64,000 nucleotides of DNA from JACKFB01 sp041389525 (GCA_041389525.1 JAWKRR010000003.1:62001-126000), one strand, 5' to 3'; shown: positions 27,820-36,689, counted from the first letter of the stretch. The notes: generated by a model from the letters alone, not told the origin. Made by a program: numbers and translations.

Positions 27820-28005
27820 ATGGTGCTTCAGCCCAAGAGCTTCGACACCCCCGAGACCTTCTACTGCCGCGCGTACAGCAAGCGCATGAGCATCTTTGAC
27901 TGCATGACCTCCTACGTGGACGTCAACGCGCTCAACCAGAAGGAGAAGCCCTGCCTCAAGTGCGCGCAGGGCGAGCAGGTCCGCGGCGACTACTCCAAGG
28001 AGTAG
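27820..28005 (+). CDS. Small Cys-containing protein, 61 residues
   Basis: The ATG at 27820 is preceded by GAGGAA at 7 nt. The protein has four cysteines in two pairs: C22 and C34 in the first part (FYCRAYSK, FDCMTSY), then CLKCAQG as a CxxC near the C-terminus. The spacing could form a small Zn ribbon. There is no signal peptide. Codon use (GCG, CAG, AAG, strong GC3) matches neighbouring genes, which favours a real gene. Function unknown. A stem-loop immediately follows the stop. Confidence 0.65.
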   Translation: MVLQPKSFDTPETFYCRAYSKRMSIFDCMTSYVDVNALNQKEKPCLKCAQGEQVRGDYSKE

Positions 28006-28008
28006 GAC

Positions 28009-28036
28009 GGCTGCCCCAGCGCTGGCTCTGGCAGCC
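28009..28036 (+). terminator. Stem-loop after the small Cys protein
   Basis: GGCTGCC (28009-28015) pairs with GGCAGCC (28030-28036). The 14-nt loop contains the self-complementary CCAGCGCTGG. It begins 3 nt after the stop codon. No T-tract follows, so it is either a Rho-independent-like pause or a 3' stability hairpin. Confidence 0.4.
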
Positions 28037-28122
28037 GCGATCGGGGATACAATCACGGGGCGCGGGGAAGCGTAGCCGGCACCTACTCGTTGGGCCGGCA
28101 CGACCCCCGGGACGATTCCTCG

Positions 28123-28836
28123 ATGCACGTCGCCATCTTCGCATTGCTGGCGCTACTCAGCGCGCCGCCCGCTCGACCCGCCGAGGGTCCGGCGCGCGCG
28201 GAGTCCGCCCGCCCAAGCGCGCGCGGGCTCGTGGACGCGTCTGGCAACCGCGTCGACAGGCGCAGCACCGGCTCGGCCGCCGTGGACCGCCGCGATCGGC
28301 AGAGCATCGAGGCGACGCCGCCGCCGACCGAGCAAGAGCTGGCTTTACGCGAGCAGCCGCTCGAGGTCCCCATCCTCAGCGGCGGCTGCTCGATTCGGCG
28401 CCAGCCCAACCTCGTCGCGCGTCTCCTCTCGCTCGAAAACACCAGCCAGGCGCTGAACATCGAGATCTGGGGCGACCTGCGCGACTACCAGGATCGCCAG
28501 AAGGTCCTCTTCTACATGCGGGCGCCGATGCGCATGTACGTGACCCTCTTCTGGATCGGCCCGGGCGGCGAGATCTTCGTGCCCTTCGACAACATCGCGA
28601 TCCCCGACAATCGCAACACGATGGTCGACCCGGACGCGGTGATCGTTCCGCCCCTGGGCCACGAGCGCTGGGTGGCCATCGCGACCCTTGAGCCTGTGCG
28701 CCTGCAGTGCGGCGCGGCCGAGTCGGTCATGCTGGCGACGGTCGCGCAGGCGGTGGCGCTGCCCCACGCCATCGGGCGCTGGGAGGTGTGGTCGGGCGAT
28801 CCGGCGGCGGCGCCGCGCAAGTCCGGCGAGCGCTAG
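28123..28836 (+). CDS. Secreted protein with DUF4384-like domain
   Basis: 237 residues from ATG 28123, with a signal peptide (VAIFALLALLSAPPARPAEG). An Arg/Ser/Ala-rich spacer runs to about residue 75. The C-terminal domain (about 85-215) resembles DUF4384: a strand with YMRAPMRMYVTLFWIGPGGE, FVPFDNIAIPDNRNT, and the P-P-x-G-x-E-R-W-V-A-I-A-T segment where DUF4384 has G-P-P-G-x-E-x-x-x-x-I-A-S. DUF4384 domains accompany secreted or kinase-linked sensors; the function is unknown. The stop is 6 nt from the end of the convergent lipoprotein gene. Confidence 0.7.
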   Translation: MHVAIFALLALLSAPPARPAEGPARAESARPSARGLVDASGNRVDRRSTGSAAVDRRDRQSIEATPPPTEQELALREQPLEVPILSGGCSIRRQPNLVARLLSLENTSQALNIEIWGDLRDYQDRQKVLFYMRAPMRMYVTLFWIGPGGEIFVPFDNIAIPDNRNTMVDPDAVIVPPLGHERWVAIATLEPVRLQCGAAESVMLATVAQAVALPHAIGRWEVWSGDPAAAPRKSGER

Positions 28837-28842
28837 CTACGG

Positions 28843-30495
28843 TCAGTTCGGGCTCGCGTGCTTGAGCGCGATGTCGAAGAAGTCCCGCAGCACCTCGCGG
28901 GTGACCGGCGGGGTCTGGAGGTCGTTGACCGGCAGCCAGTGGACTCCGCCCCCGCACGGCGTGGTGCAGGGCGCGTAGTGGTAGCCGAAGACCAGCATCG
29001 GGAATGGGAAGCGGCGTAGCTCCTGCATGGGGCTCTGGATCCAGCCGGCCGTCGGGATGGTCTCGCAGTGCGGCGGGACCGAGGGCGGATCGTCGGTGTA
29101 GGCGCTGAACCCGTAGTCCACCGCGATGGGGAAGAACCCGTGCACCGCCGCGGTCGCGCGGAGGCGGTGGCCGCCCGCGCTGTGGCCGAACCCGCCGACG
29201 CGCGCGGGGTCGACGAAGGGCAGCGCGCGCAGGATGGCGACCTTGGTGAGGGTCTCCAGGACCATCACCCCGAGCAGCGGCGTCTCGGTCTGCTCAGTCA
29301 GGAGCAGCGCGGTCTGCGCCTCCCACGAGAGGAAGCTGCGGGTGGCCGACGCGAAGACCACGTAGCCGCGCTCTGCGAACTCGCGCCCGCCGAACTCGAT
29401 GAACCACTGGTGGATGCCGCCGCGGGTCGGATCGGGCTGCTGCGGCAGAAAGCGGAGGTCGGGCAGGTCGTGGCCGTGCTCCATCACGATGGCCGGCGCG
29501 GGGCTGTCGACGGGGTCCACGGGGCGGGCGATGACGCCATCCATCGAACCCAGCAGGTCGTGCCGCCAGACGATGTCGGCCCACTCGTAGCGGTGCGCCT
29601 TCCCGTCGATGACGCGGAGCTCGCTGTGCCAGGGGCTGACCGCGAAGCGGACCGGGCGCGCAGCGAGCTCAGCCAGGGGGAACTCGAGGCCCAGGGCGTT
29701 GATGAGATGCTGGCGCAGGGTGGCGAAATCCGTCGGCTTCGGGGTCGGGCCTGGGGGCTTCGTTTCGTCAGCAAACATCTGCTCAATTTGAGCTTTCCAG
29801 GGCAAGGGGCCCGCGGCGCGCGGGTGGGAGTCGGCGAAGGCGCGGTACGCCTCGGTCAGCGGGTGTCGGTCGAAGCTGGGAGCCGGGAAGAAGGCGCCGG
29901 CCCACAAGACGTCGCTGCGGGTGCTGGCCTCGGCTGTCATGGTCGAGTCGACGATGGCGGGGGGCAGCGTCAGGAGGGCGGTCAGGGGCACGGGAGGCGT
30001 CGCCGAGCAGGCGGGAAACCAGACTTCGACCGGGGTGGAGTCGGCGCTCGGCTCCTTCTCGGCCATCACGCTGACGATCGCGGGCATGGTCTGGCAGTAG
30101 ACCGGCGGCTCGGGCGCGTCGGGGGCCGCGTCGGCGGTGATCTCCGCGTCGATGACGGCGTCGGGAAGCGCGTCGGGAAGCGCGTCGGGGCCGACCTCGG
30201 CGTCGCTGTCGACGTCTGCGAGCGAATCTGAGTCGTCGGGCGCGTCGGGCGCATCGGCGGCGTCAGGCGCGACGTCCAGCTCGGGCCCGGCGTCCGCGTC
30301 AGCGGTCGAGGTCTCGGCGTCCGCGGGGGCGTCGGGCGCGACCTCGGCATCGGGTCCCGCCCCGTCGAAATCGCCAGCCCCATCGGGGCCGGGCGCGACG
30401 GACTCATCGCCGCACGCGAGCAGACTGAAGCACATGGCGAGCGCCAGGGCGTGCTTCGCCCCCCGACCCACGACGACGGCATCAAGCCTACGCAC
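28843..30495 (-). CDS. Lipoprotein with Asp/Ala-rich linker and alpha/beta-hydrolase domain
   Basis: About 550 residues from GTG 30495 (AGGGG 8 nt upstream; GTG 30504 is an alternative). A lipoprotein signal peptide with lipobox SLLAC is followed by roughly 100 residues of DAP/DAD-rich linker. The globular part holds the nucleophile elbow GFGHSAGGHR, PAIVMEHGHDL as the oxyanion-region strand, and a C-terminal GGGVHWLPVND that may carry the catalytic His. This looks like a cell-surface serine hydrolase or esterase; the substrate is unknown. The open frame extends upstream antisense to the subtilase, but that part has no homology. Divergent from the subtilase (192-nt gap). Confidence 0.78.
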   Translation of the reverse strand: MRRLDAVVVGRGAKHALALAMCFSLLACGDESVAPGPDGAGDFDGAGPDAEVAPDAPADAETSTADADAGPELDVAPDAADAPDAPDDSDSLADVDSDAEVGPDALPDALPDAVIDAEITADAAPDAPEPPVYCQTMPAIVSVMAEKEPSADSTPVEVWFPACSATPPVPLTALLTLPPAIVDSTMTAEASTRSDVLWAGAFFPAPSFDRHPLTEAYRAFADSHPRAAGPLPWKAQIEQMFADETKPPGPTPKPTDFATLRQHLINALGLEFPLAELAARPVRFAVSPWHSELRVIDGKAHRYEWADIVWRHDLLGSMDGVIARPVDPVDSPAPAIVMEHGHDLPDLRFLPQQPDPTRGGIHQWFIEFGGREFAERGYVVFASATRSFLSWEAQTALLLTEQTETPLLGVMVLETLTKVAILRALPFVDPARVGGFGHSAGGHRLRATAAVHGFFPIAVDYGFSAYTDDPPSVPPHCETIPTAGWIQSPMQELRRFPFPMLVFGYHYAPCTTPCGGGVHWLPVNDLQTPPVTREVLRDFFDIALKHASPN

Positions 30496-30687
30496 CAACC
30501 GCACCCCTGCTGCGCTGTAGCTCTCTGCCCGGCGGGTCGGCGATGGACGGAGCGCCGGCCCCGCGAACGGGCTCCCGACCATACCCGAGTCGAGCGACCC
30601 ACGGGAAGGTCGATTCCGCCGCGCTGTCTGGCCCGGCTCGGGGCCTTCGTGGTACGCGGGCCCTCGCTCGCTGCGCTGGAGATCCTG

Positions 30688-33558
30688 ATGTTCCGCATGC
30701 CCCTGCCCGCCCTCGCCTGCCTCGCGGTGCTCGCGTCCGCCCCGACCGCCCGCGCCGCCGACCCTCCGGCGGGCGACTACTATCGATGGCTCAGCCGCGC
30801 GGCCATCGGCGCCGAGGCCCTGACCCGCGAGCACCCGGAGTGGGACGGCCGCGGCGTGGTCATCGCGGTGCTCGACACGGGCGTCGACCCCAGCGTGGAG
30901 GGGCTGCGCACCACCAGCGACGGCCTGCCCAAGATCGTGGACATCCGCGACTTCTCGGGCGAGGGCGAGGTGAAGCTGCGTCGGGCCCACGCCGCCGAGG
31001 AGGGTGGCGTTCCGGTGCTGCGGACTGAGGACGGCTATGTGCGCGGCGTCGCGGCGCTCCAGCCTGCGACACCGGGCGGCGGCTTCTGGCTGGGCTTTCT
31101 CGATGAGTCGCGGCTCACCCGCTCGTCGGTGCGAGACCTGGACCAAAACGGCCGCACCGACGACCGCTTCGCCGTGTTGGTGGCCCGCACCCACGGCGGC
31201 GAAGGCCCGGTGGCGTGGGTCGACACCAACGGCGACGGCGACCTCGCGGGTGAGGAGCCGCGAAAGAGCTACGCCGACGACCCGCGCTGGTTCGTCGTGC
31301 GGTCCAGCGACCCGCGCAAAGACCGCGCGCCCGTGGCCCTGACCCTCACGGTGATGCCCGACGGCGAGCCGCGCGTCGACGTGTCCTTCGACGACGGCGG
31401 CCACGGGACCCATGTGGCAGGCATCGCCTCGGGATTCGGCATCGAGGGGCGCGCGGGCTTCGACGGCATCGCGCCCGGCGCGCGCATCCTGTCCTTGAAG
31501 ATCGGCGACAACACGCTGGCAGGCGGCGCGACGACCGCCGGCAGCATGAAGCGCGCCATCGAGTTCGCCGGCCGCTGGTCCGACGAGCACCAGACCCCCG
31601 TGGTCATCAACCTAAGCTACGGCATCGGCAGCGAGCGCGACGGGGCGTCGGACATCGACAACGCGCTGTCGGCGGCGCTGGTCGCCCACCCGCTGCTGGT
31701 CGCCTGCGTCGCCGCGGGCAACGAAGGCCCCGGCCTCTCCACCGTGGGCACCCCCGGCGGCAGCGCCCGCGCCTTCACCGTCGGCGCGCTGCTGATCCCA
31801 GACAACGCCGAGAGCCTCTACGGAGGCCGCATCACCAGCCCGCGGATCTTCGGTTTTTCAAGCCGCGGCGGCGAGCTGGCCAAGCCCGACGGCATCGCGC
31901 CGGGCGTCGCGTGGTCCACCGTCCCGCCATTTCACGACGGCGCGGTGATGGCCGGGACCTCCATGGCCACACCCCAGGTCACCGGCGCCCACGCCCTGCT
32001 GATCTCGGCCGCCCTCGCCCGCAAGATCCCCTGGGACTCCGGCTCCCTCGCCCGCGCGCTGCGCGGCACCGCCCGCCCGCTGCCCGGCTACACCTGGCTC
32101 GACCAGGGCGCCGGCGTGCTGCGCGTCGACCAAGCCGCCCGCGCCCTGAGCCGGGTCGCCCCACGAGCCAGCGCGCCGCTGGATTGGGACGTCCGCACCG
32201 CCATCCCGACGCGCCCCGGCGCCGACGGCAGCGCCAGCTACTGGCGCACCGGCAGCTACATCCCGGCCTACCCCCACACGATCCGGGTGACGATGCAGCC
32301 GGTCTTCTCGGAGACCACCTCGCAGTCCGAGCGCGGCGCCGCGTTCACGACGCTCAAGCTGAAGAGCAGCGCCCGCTGGGTCGACCTGGACCGCAGCCGC
32401 GTCGCCGTCCGCGGGGAAGAGGCGCAGTCGGTCGAGGTGACCCTGGACCCCGACAAGCTGGACGAGCCGGGCCTCTACGTGGCCACCATCGAGGCCGTAG
32501 CCGACGGCGACTCGCTCCCCGTTTTCACTGTTCCCGTCACGGTGATCGTGCCCTGGCGCTTCACCGACACCGGGACCCGCAGCCGCCGCTTCGAGGCGCG
32601 CCTCGGCCCGTCCGAGTACCAGCGCGTCTTCATCGAGGTGCCGCCGGGCGCGACCCACATGACGGTCGACCTCAGCATCCCCGACCGCCGCTTCGGCCTG
32701 GCGTGGGTCAACGTCCACGACCCCGACGGGCGCCCCATGGACGTCGAACAGCCCGTCGCCAGCTCGCGCGACGGCCGCCGCGGCACCGTCACCCTCGGCC
32801 CCGACCGCCTCCGCCCCGGCGTCTACGAGCTCGCCGTCGAGACCAGCCTCCGCAACCGCGACGCCAGCCACACCCGCCTGGACGTCACCTTCTCCGGGCT
32901 CGAGGCCTCCACCGCCCTCACCTTCCCGGTGACCCTGGAGGGCGGCGCGCGCGTGACCTGGCCGGTGACCCAGCGCTTCGACGAGGCGTGGCGCGGAAGT
33001 CTCAAGGCCCAGCTCGTCGGGATTCGCCGGGAGCACAGCATCGACGTCGCCAGCGCGACCGACACCACCACCCTGACCGTGGCCCCGGGCATGCGCGGCG
33101 TGCGGCTGCGGCTCTCGATGTCCGCCGAGGACTATGCGCGCTTCACCGACGTCGCCGTGGACGTGCTCGACAGCGAAGGCACCGCCCTGGCGCAGAGCGG
33201 CTTCGGCTCGCGCTTCACCGAGCTGGACTTCGAGGCGGCCCCTGGCGACTACACCCTGCGCATCGTGGGCGCGACGGTGGACCGACTGGCCGACCTGCCC
33301 AAGGGCCTGAGCTTCAGCGTGCAGGTCGCCGAGCTTCAGCGACTCGCGGCGCCGACCGCCCTGGAGGTGAGCGGCCCGGGCGGGAACCAGCCCCTGACCT
33401 TCTACCCGGGCGTCAGCACCTCGGTGACCCTGACCGCCGCGGGCCCGCTGGCCGCGCTGCCCTCAGGCTACGAGCACGCCGTGGTGGTCACCGGGACGGT
33501 GGTCGGCGAGCCGCGCCCGACGGTCGAGCAGGAGATCGGCCTGGAGCCGATCCCTTAG
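30688..33558 (+). CDS. Secreted subtilase (S8), tripeptidyl-peptidase II-like catalytic domain
   Basis: 956 residues with a signal peptide ending near ARAADPP (about residue 24). The catalytic tetrad is clear: Asp63 in AVLDTGVDPS, His239 in GGHGTHVAGIA, oxyanion Asn345 in AAGNEGPGL, and Ser425 in MAGTSMATPQVTG. The Asp-His distance (176 residues) is far longer than in classical subtilisins (about 30) and resembles tripeptidyl-peptidase II, whose insert is of comparable size. The C-terminal half (about 480-956) is beta-rich with repeated Ig/jelly-roll-like segments and no membrane helix. The protein is probably periplasmic or exported. ATG 30688 has GGAGA upstream; the longer open frame would abolish the signal peptide. 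Confidence 0.88.
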   Translation: MFRMPLPALACLAVLASAPTARAADPPAGDYYRWLSRAAIGAEALTREHPEWDGRGVVIAVLDTGVDPSVEGLRTTSDGLPKIVDIRDFSGEGEVKLRRAHAAEEGGVPVLRTEDGYVRGVAALQPATPGGGFWLGFLDESRLTRSSVRDLDQNGRTDDRFAVLVARTHGGEGPVAWVDTNGDGDLAGEEPRKSYADDPRWFVVRSSDPRKDRAPVALTLTVMPDGEPRVDVSFDDGGHGTHVAGIASGFGIEGRAGFDGIAPGARILSLKIGDNTLAGGATTAGSMKRAIEFAGRWSDEHQTPVVINLSYGIGSERDGASDIDNALSAALVAHPLLVACVAAGNEGPGLSTVGTPGGSARAFTVGALLIPDNAESLYGGRITSPRIFGFSSRGGELAKPDGIAPGVAWSTVPPFHDGAVMAGTSMATPQVTGAHALLISAALARKIPWDSGSLARALRGTARPLPGYTWLDQGAGVLRVDQAARALSRVAPRASAPLDWDVRTAIPTRPGADGSASYWRTGSYIPAYPHTIRVTMQPVFSETTSQSERGAAFTTLKLKSSARWVDLDRSRVAVRGEEAQSVEVTLDPDKLDEPGLYVATIEAVADGDSLPVFTVPVTVIVPWRFTDTGTRSRRFEARLGPSEYQRVFIEVPPGATHMTVDLSIPDRRFGLAWVNVHDPDGRPMDVEQPVASSRDGRRGTVTLGPDRLRPGVYELAVETSLRNRDASHTRLDVTFSGLEASTALTFPVTLEGGARVTWPVTQRFDEAWRGSLKAQLVGIRREHSIDVASATDTTTLTVAPGMRGVRLRLSMSAEDYARFTDVAVDVLDSEGTALAQSGFGSRFTELDFEAAPGDYTLRIVGATVDRLADLPKGLSFSVQVAELQRLAAPTALEVSGPGGNQPLTFYPGVSTSVTLTAAGPLAALPSGYEHAVVVTGTVVGEPRPTVEQEIGLEPIP

Positions 33559-33575
33559 GGCCGTACGTCCGAGAT

Positions 33576-33690
33576 CCTGCTCGATTCTGGCAGGACTTTT
33601 CCCGGGTTTGCCGAGTCCCTTGGGTTCGCGCGAAGGCGCCAAGACGCCAAGCGCGCGCGTCCTTGGCGTCTTGGCGCCTTCGCGCGAACC
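33576..33690. repeat. Dispersed hairpin element, copy 2 (opposite orientation)
   Basis: A perfect 29-bp stem, arms 33623-33651 and 33662-33690, encloses a 10-nt loop of CG repeats. The motif CCTGCTCGATTCTGGCAGGA (33576-33595) lies 27 nt before the stem. It is the exact reverse complement of the 20-mer at 18418-18437, with the same spacing, and the spacer begins with a similar CAAGGGAC/CAAGTGAC. The outer stem ends (GGTTCGCGC / GCGCGAACC) also match copy 1. It lies between the convergent subtilase and 33724 genes and could act as a bidirectional terminator. Confidence 0.88.
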
Positions 33691-33723
33691 TGCCGGGCCT
33701 GGCTCGGCCAGGTTGGGGAAGAC

Positions 33724-36045
33724 CTAGTCGCCGCGGCCCAAGAAGCGGCCGAGACGCCCCAGCATCGTGGTGGGGGGCGGATCGTCGTCGTCAGGCGGCA
33801 AGTGCCCGTGCATCAAGGGCGTGATGCGCTCCAGGTAGGCGCGGACCAGCTCGACCTTCTTGAGCGCCGTCTGAAAGGCCGGGTCGCCGCTGCGCGCCGG
33901 CGGGCCGAGCGCTGCGGCCAGAGCGTCGGCGTCCTTGCCAAGCTCGCGCACCCGCCGCTCGACCTCGGGCCACGAGCCGCGCTCGAGCAGGTCACGCTCG
34001 AAGACCTCGAGCTCGCGGAAGGCCTCCTCGTAGAAGGCCGTCGCCTGGCCGGGCGTGGTCAGGCGGGTGTCGCGCGGGGCTCGCAGCGCGGCGGCCGCGG
34101 CGGCGCCGAGGGTCGGGACCGTGGGCGGCCGAGAGAGCGCGCGGGAGCCCGAGTCGCGCGTGTTCAGCCGCGCGCGCGGTGCGGGGATCTCGATGGTCTC
34201 CTCGGTGAGGGGGCGGCCGCGCGAAGGGACGACCGCGTCACCGGTCGGCAGCCGCGTGCGCGCCGCGGGAGGCGCGACGGGGGGCGCAGGCTGCTCCGCG
34301 GTGGGCGGGCGCGTCCTGGCTGCCGGCACCGCGGAGAGCTCGGCGGTGCGCGGCCGAGCGTGGCTGGTGCGGGGCGGCGGCTCGGGCAGCGGCGGCAACT
34401 CGAAGCGGCGCGTGGTGGGGCGCTTTCGCGGCGGCGGCACGGGCAGCGGCGGCAAAAACCCAGGTGGCGGCGGCTCAAACTCGTGGGCCGGGTTCGACTT
34501 GGACACCCGGTCCTCCCCCGCGAAGGGGTTCACGTCCAAGGGCGCTGACGGCTTGCGCGGTTTCGGCGGGACCAGCCCGTCGAAGGGGGTCGGCTCTTTC
34601 GGGGCGCGGCGGGCGCTGGCCGGGATGATCTCGGTCGCGTCCCGATCGCCGTCGGGCTCCGCGACGGCCGCCGCCGAGACGCCGATTTCCCGTGCTGCCG
34701 CCTCGATCTGAGAGGCTTCTTCCTGCGCGGCCTCGGCCTCCGCGGCGGCCACCCGACGCGCCTGCTTCTCCGCCGCCGCGGCCTCCGCGACCGCCTCTCG
34801 CTGGCGCTTCGCGTCATCCGCCCGCACCGCGTCGCAGTAGCGGCGCACCTCGTCGGCCAGGGCCCGCACGTCCCGCACGATGATCCGCGCGTCGTGGCCG
34901 GCCTCCCGCTGGGCGCGCACCAAGTCCAGCGGGTCCACGCCGCGGAGGGGCTCGACCTCGCGGCGGTAGCGCCAGCGCAGGTACTCCTCGCGAAACGCGA
35001 TCACGTCCCGGGCGACCGTGGGGTCCACCGCCGGCTGCGCGCGCCGCGACGCCTTGGCCGCCACCGCTCGCAGCGCCCGCTCGACCTCCTCCACGGGCAG
35101 CGCACCCAGGCGCTGGCGGCTCGCCTCCGGCACCTGCACCCACGAGGTCCAGACCGCCAGATCGTCCGAGCTCAGGGGCAGGTGGCCGTCGACGGCGCTG
35201 TCGGTGGTCCCGAGGCGGTCGAAGAACCAGCCGGCCAACTCGAGCAGCGGCTGCAGCCCCTCGGGCGCCGCGGTGATCTCCGCCAGGGCGAGCCGCTTCT
35301 GCAGGCCGCGGTCGCCCGGGCGGTGCTCCTCGGGCAGATCCTGGTCGCGCAGATGTTCGACGATCGCCGTCCACAGCGCGCGCCGGGCGGGCGACGGCAT
35401 CGGCTCCAGCAGGGCGCGGCAGCCCTCGAGATCGTGGTTGGGCCGCGCGATCACGCGGAAAAACCGCGCCTCCCACAGGTGCCCGAGCGGGCCGGGCCAG
35501 CCGGTCTGCTCCTCGAGCCCCCCCCACGCGTCGCGGATGGCCTGGGCCTCCTCGACCCGCATGGGACGCGCGATGGCCGGCGAGCGCACCGACGCGAAGC
35601 CGATGCCGTGGCCGCGCATCACCACCACCGGGCTCAGCAGCGCCAGCGGGCCGCCGAAGCCGGGCAGGATGCTCATGCGATCGCCCAGGAAGTCGCGCAC
35701 GTCGATGGACACGGCGAGGCCAGGCCGCAGGACCGAGCGGTCTAGAGTGATCGCCCGCCCGAGGGCCTCGATCCCTTCGGCGCTACCTAGCAGCTCCGCG
35801 GCCCGCTCGACGTCCACGGTCGACGGCTCGGCCTTCTCGGCAAGCAGCCGCTCGACAAAGACGGCCAGCGCGGGCGCCACCGCGGGCGGGTACCCCGTCA
35901 GCGAGTCCTCACGCAGCGCGTCGACGACCCGGGGCATCTCGGACAGCGGCCGTTTCCCGACCGCGCGCACGGCGAAGCGGGGGAAGTCGGTCTCGGCGAG
36001 GCTCGGAGGCGGAAGCTGCCCGAGGAGGGTGGAGAGGCTGAACAC
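33724..36045 (-). CDS. Uncharacterised 773-residue cytoplasmic protein with Pro/Arg/Thr-rich region
   Basis: I do not recognise this protein. Residues 1-400 look globular and helical (LPPPSLAETDFPRFAVRAVGK onward), with no known catalytic motif. Residues of about 400-455 are an Ala/Glu/Arg coiled coil. Residues of about 480-665 are disordered and Pro-rich, with seven or so similar short motifs containing R-x-R-x-x-T or close variants: ARPRTAEL, ARTRPPTAE, ARTRLPTGD, SRGRPLTEE, PRARLNTRD and DTRLTTPG. The C-terminal 100 residues are again helical. There is no signal peptide or membrane segment. The clustered basic/Thr motifs resemble Ser/Thr-kinase target sites, which are common in myxobacteria, but that is inference. 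It is convergent with the subtilase across the hairpin element. Confidence 0.75.
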   Translation of the reverse strand: MFSLSTLLGQLPPPSLAETDFPRFAVRAVGKRPLSEMPRVVDALREDSLTGYPPAVAPALAVFVERLLAEKAEPSTVDVERAAELLGSAEGIEALGRAITLDRSVLRPGLAVSIDVRDFLGDRMSILPGFGGPLALLSPVVVMRGHGIGFASVRSPAIARPMRVEEAQAIRDAWGGLEEQTGWPGPLGHLWEARFFRVIARPNHDLEGCRALLEPMPSPARRALWTAIVEHLRDQDLPEEHRPGDRGLQKRLALAEITAAPEGLQPLLELAGWFFDRLGTTDSAVDGHLPLSSDDLAVWTSWVQVPEASRQRLGALPVEEVERALRAVAAKASRRAQPAVDPTVARDVIAFREEYLRWRYRREVEPLRGVDPLDLVRAQREAGHDARIIVRDVRALADEVRRYCDAVRADDAKRQREAVAEAAAAEKQARRVAAAEAEAAQEEASQIEAAAREIGVSAAAVAEPDGDRDATEIIPASARRAPKEPTPFDGLVPPKPRKPSAPLDVNPFAGEDRVSKSNPAHEFEPPPPGFLPPLPVPPPRKRPTTRRFELPPLPEPPPRTSHARPRTAELSAVPAARTRPPTAEQPAPPVAPPAARTRLPTGDAVVPSRGRPLTEETIEIPAPRARLNTRDSGSRALSRPPTVPTLGAAAAAALRAPRDTRLTTPGQATAFYEEAFRELEVFERDLLERGSWPEVERRVRELGKDADALAAALGPPARSGDPAFQTALKKVELVRAYLERITPLMHGHLPPDDDDPPPTTMLGRLGRFLGRGD

Positions 36046-36141
36046 GGGGCAAACTTTGGACCAGATCGCGTCCGGAGGGAACAGCGTTCCGGGATCGGCC
36101 GCGCCGCCTGCCCCTGCGCTCTACCTCCGCGCCCCGCGCGC

Positions 36142-36651
36142 TCAATCCTCGCGGTGCTGCTCGGCCAAGCGCCGCCGCTCGCCCGCCAGGGCCAAGCGTT
36201 GCCGCCTCCGCGCCTGCGCCTCGGCGTATCGCAGCCGCTCATCGGCCGTCTCGGGGCTCAGCGGCGTCACCACGCAGGGCCGCCCGTCCGCGTCGATGGC
36301 CACGAAGGTCAGGTACGCGCTCATCGTGTGCACCCGCTCGCCCGTCAGCGGGTCCTCGGACTCCACGCGCACGCCGACCTCCATCGAGGTGCGCCCGACG
36401 AAGTTCACCATCGCCTTCAGGTTGACGACGTGGCCGACCCGAATCGGCGCGAAGAAGTCCACCGCGTCGATGGCCGCCGTCACCACGATCTTCCGCGCGT
36501 GCCGCTGCGCCGCCATCGCCGCGCAGATGTCGACCCACCCCATCACCGTCCCGCCGAACGCCGTCCCCAGCGCGTTCGCGTGCCCCGGCAGCACAAGCTC
36601 GTGCATCTCCACCGCCGACACGCTCGGCGCTCTCCCCTTCGCTTCCACCAT
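36142..36651 (-). CDS. Acyl-CoA thioesterase, hotdog fold (YciA/BACH type)
   Basis: 169 residues. The hotdog signature is clear: HELVLPGHANALGTAFGGTVMGWVDICAA, with the Asn/Asp pair (NALGTAFGG, MGWVD) typical of YciA-like acyl-CoA thioesterases. It is followed by VDFFAPIRVGHVV and GRTSMEVGVRVESED. It hydrolyses acyl-CoAs; chain-length preference is unknown. ATG 36651 is chosen because GGGAGGTGA precedes it. An upstream ATG at 36723 would add 24 Arg/Ala-rich residues without homology and nearly touch the divergent glutamine synthetase gene. The C-terminal tail is Arg/Ala/Glu-rich helix. Confidence 0.85.
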   Translation of the reverse strand: MVEAKGRAPSVSAVEMHELVLPGHANALGTAFGGTVMGWVDICAAMAAQRHARKIVVTAAIDAVDFFAPIRVGHVVNLKAMVNFVGRTSMEVGVRVESEDPLTGERVHTMSAYLTFVAIDADGRPCVVTPLSPETADERLRYAEAQARRRQRLALAGERRRLAEQHRED

Positions 36652-36656
36652 CTCGG

Positions 36657-36665
36657 TCACCTCCC
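36657..36665 (-). promoter_or_regulatory. Ribosome binding site that fixes the thioesterase start
   Basis: On the minus strand this reads GGGAGGTGA, 5 nt before ATG 36651. It is nearly full complementarity to the anti-Shine-Dalgarno sequence and argues against the in-frame start at 36723. Confidence 0.75.
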
Positions 36666-36689
36666 GCGGCCGCTGCGCCCGGGCCCGCC

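Noticed and set aside
30496..31590. N-terminal extension of the 28843 lipoprotein gene over the divergent subtilase
   Set aside because: It would bury a clear lipoprotein signal peptide and is antisense to the S8 catalytic domain.
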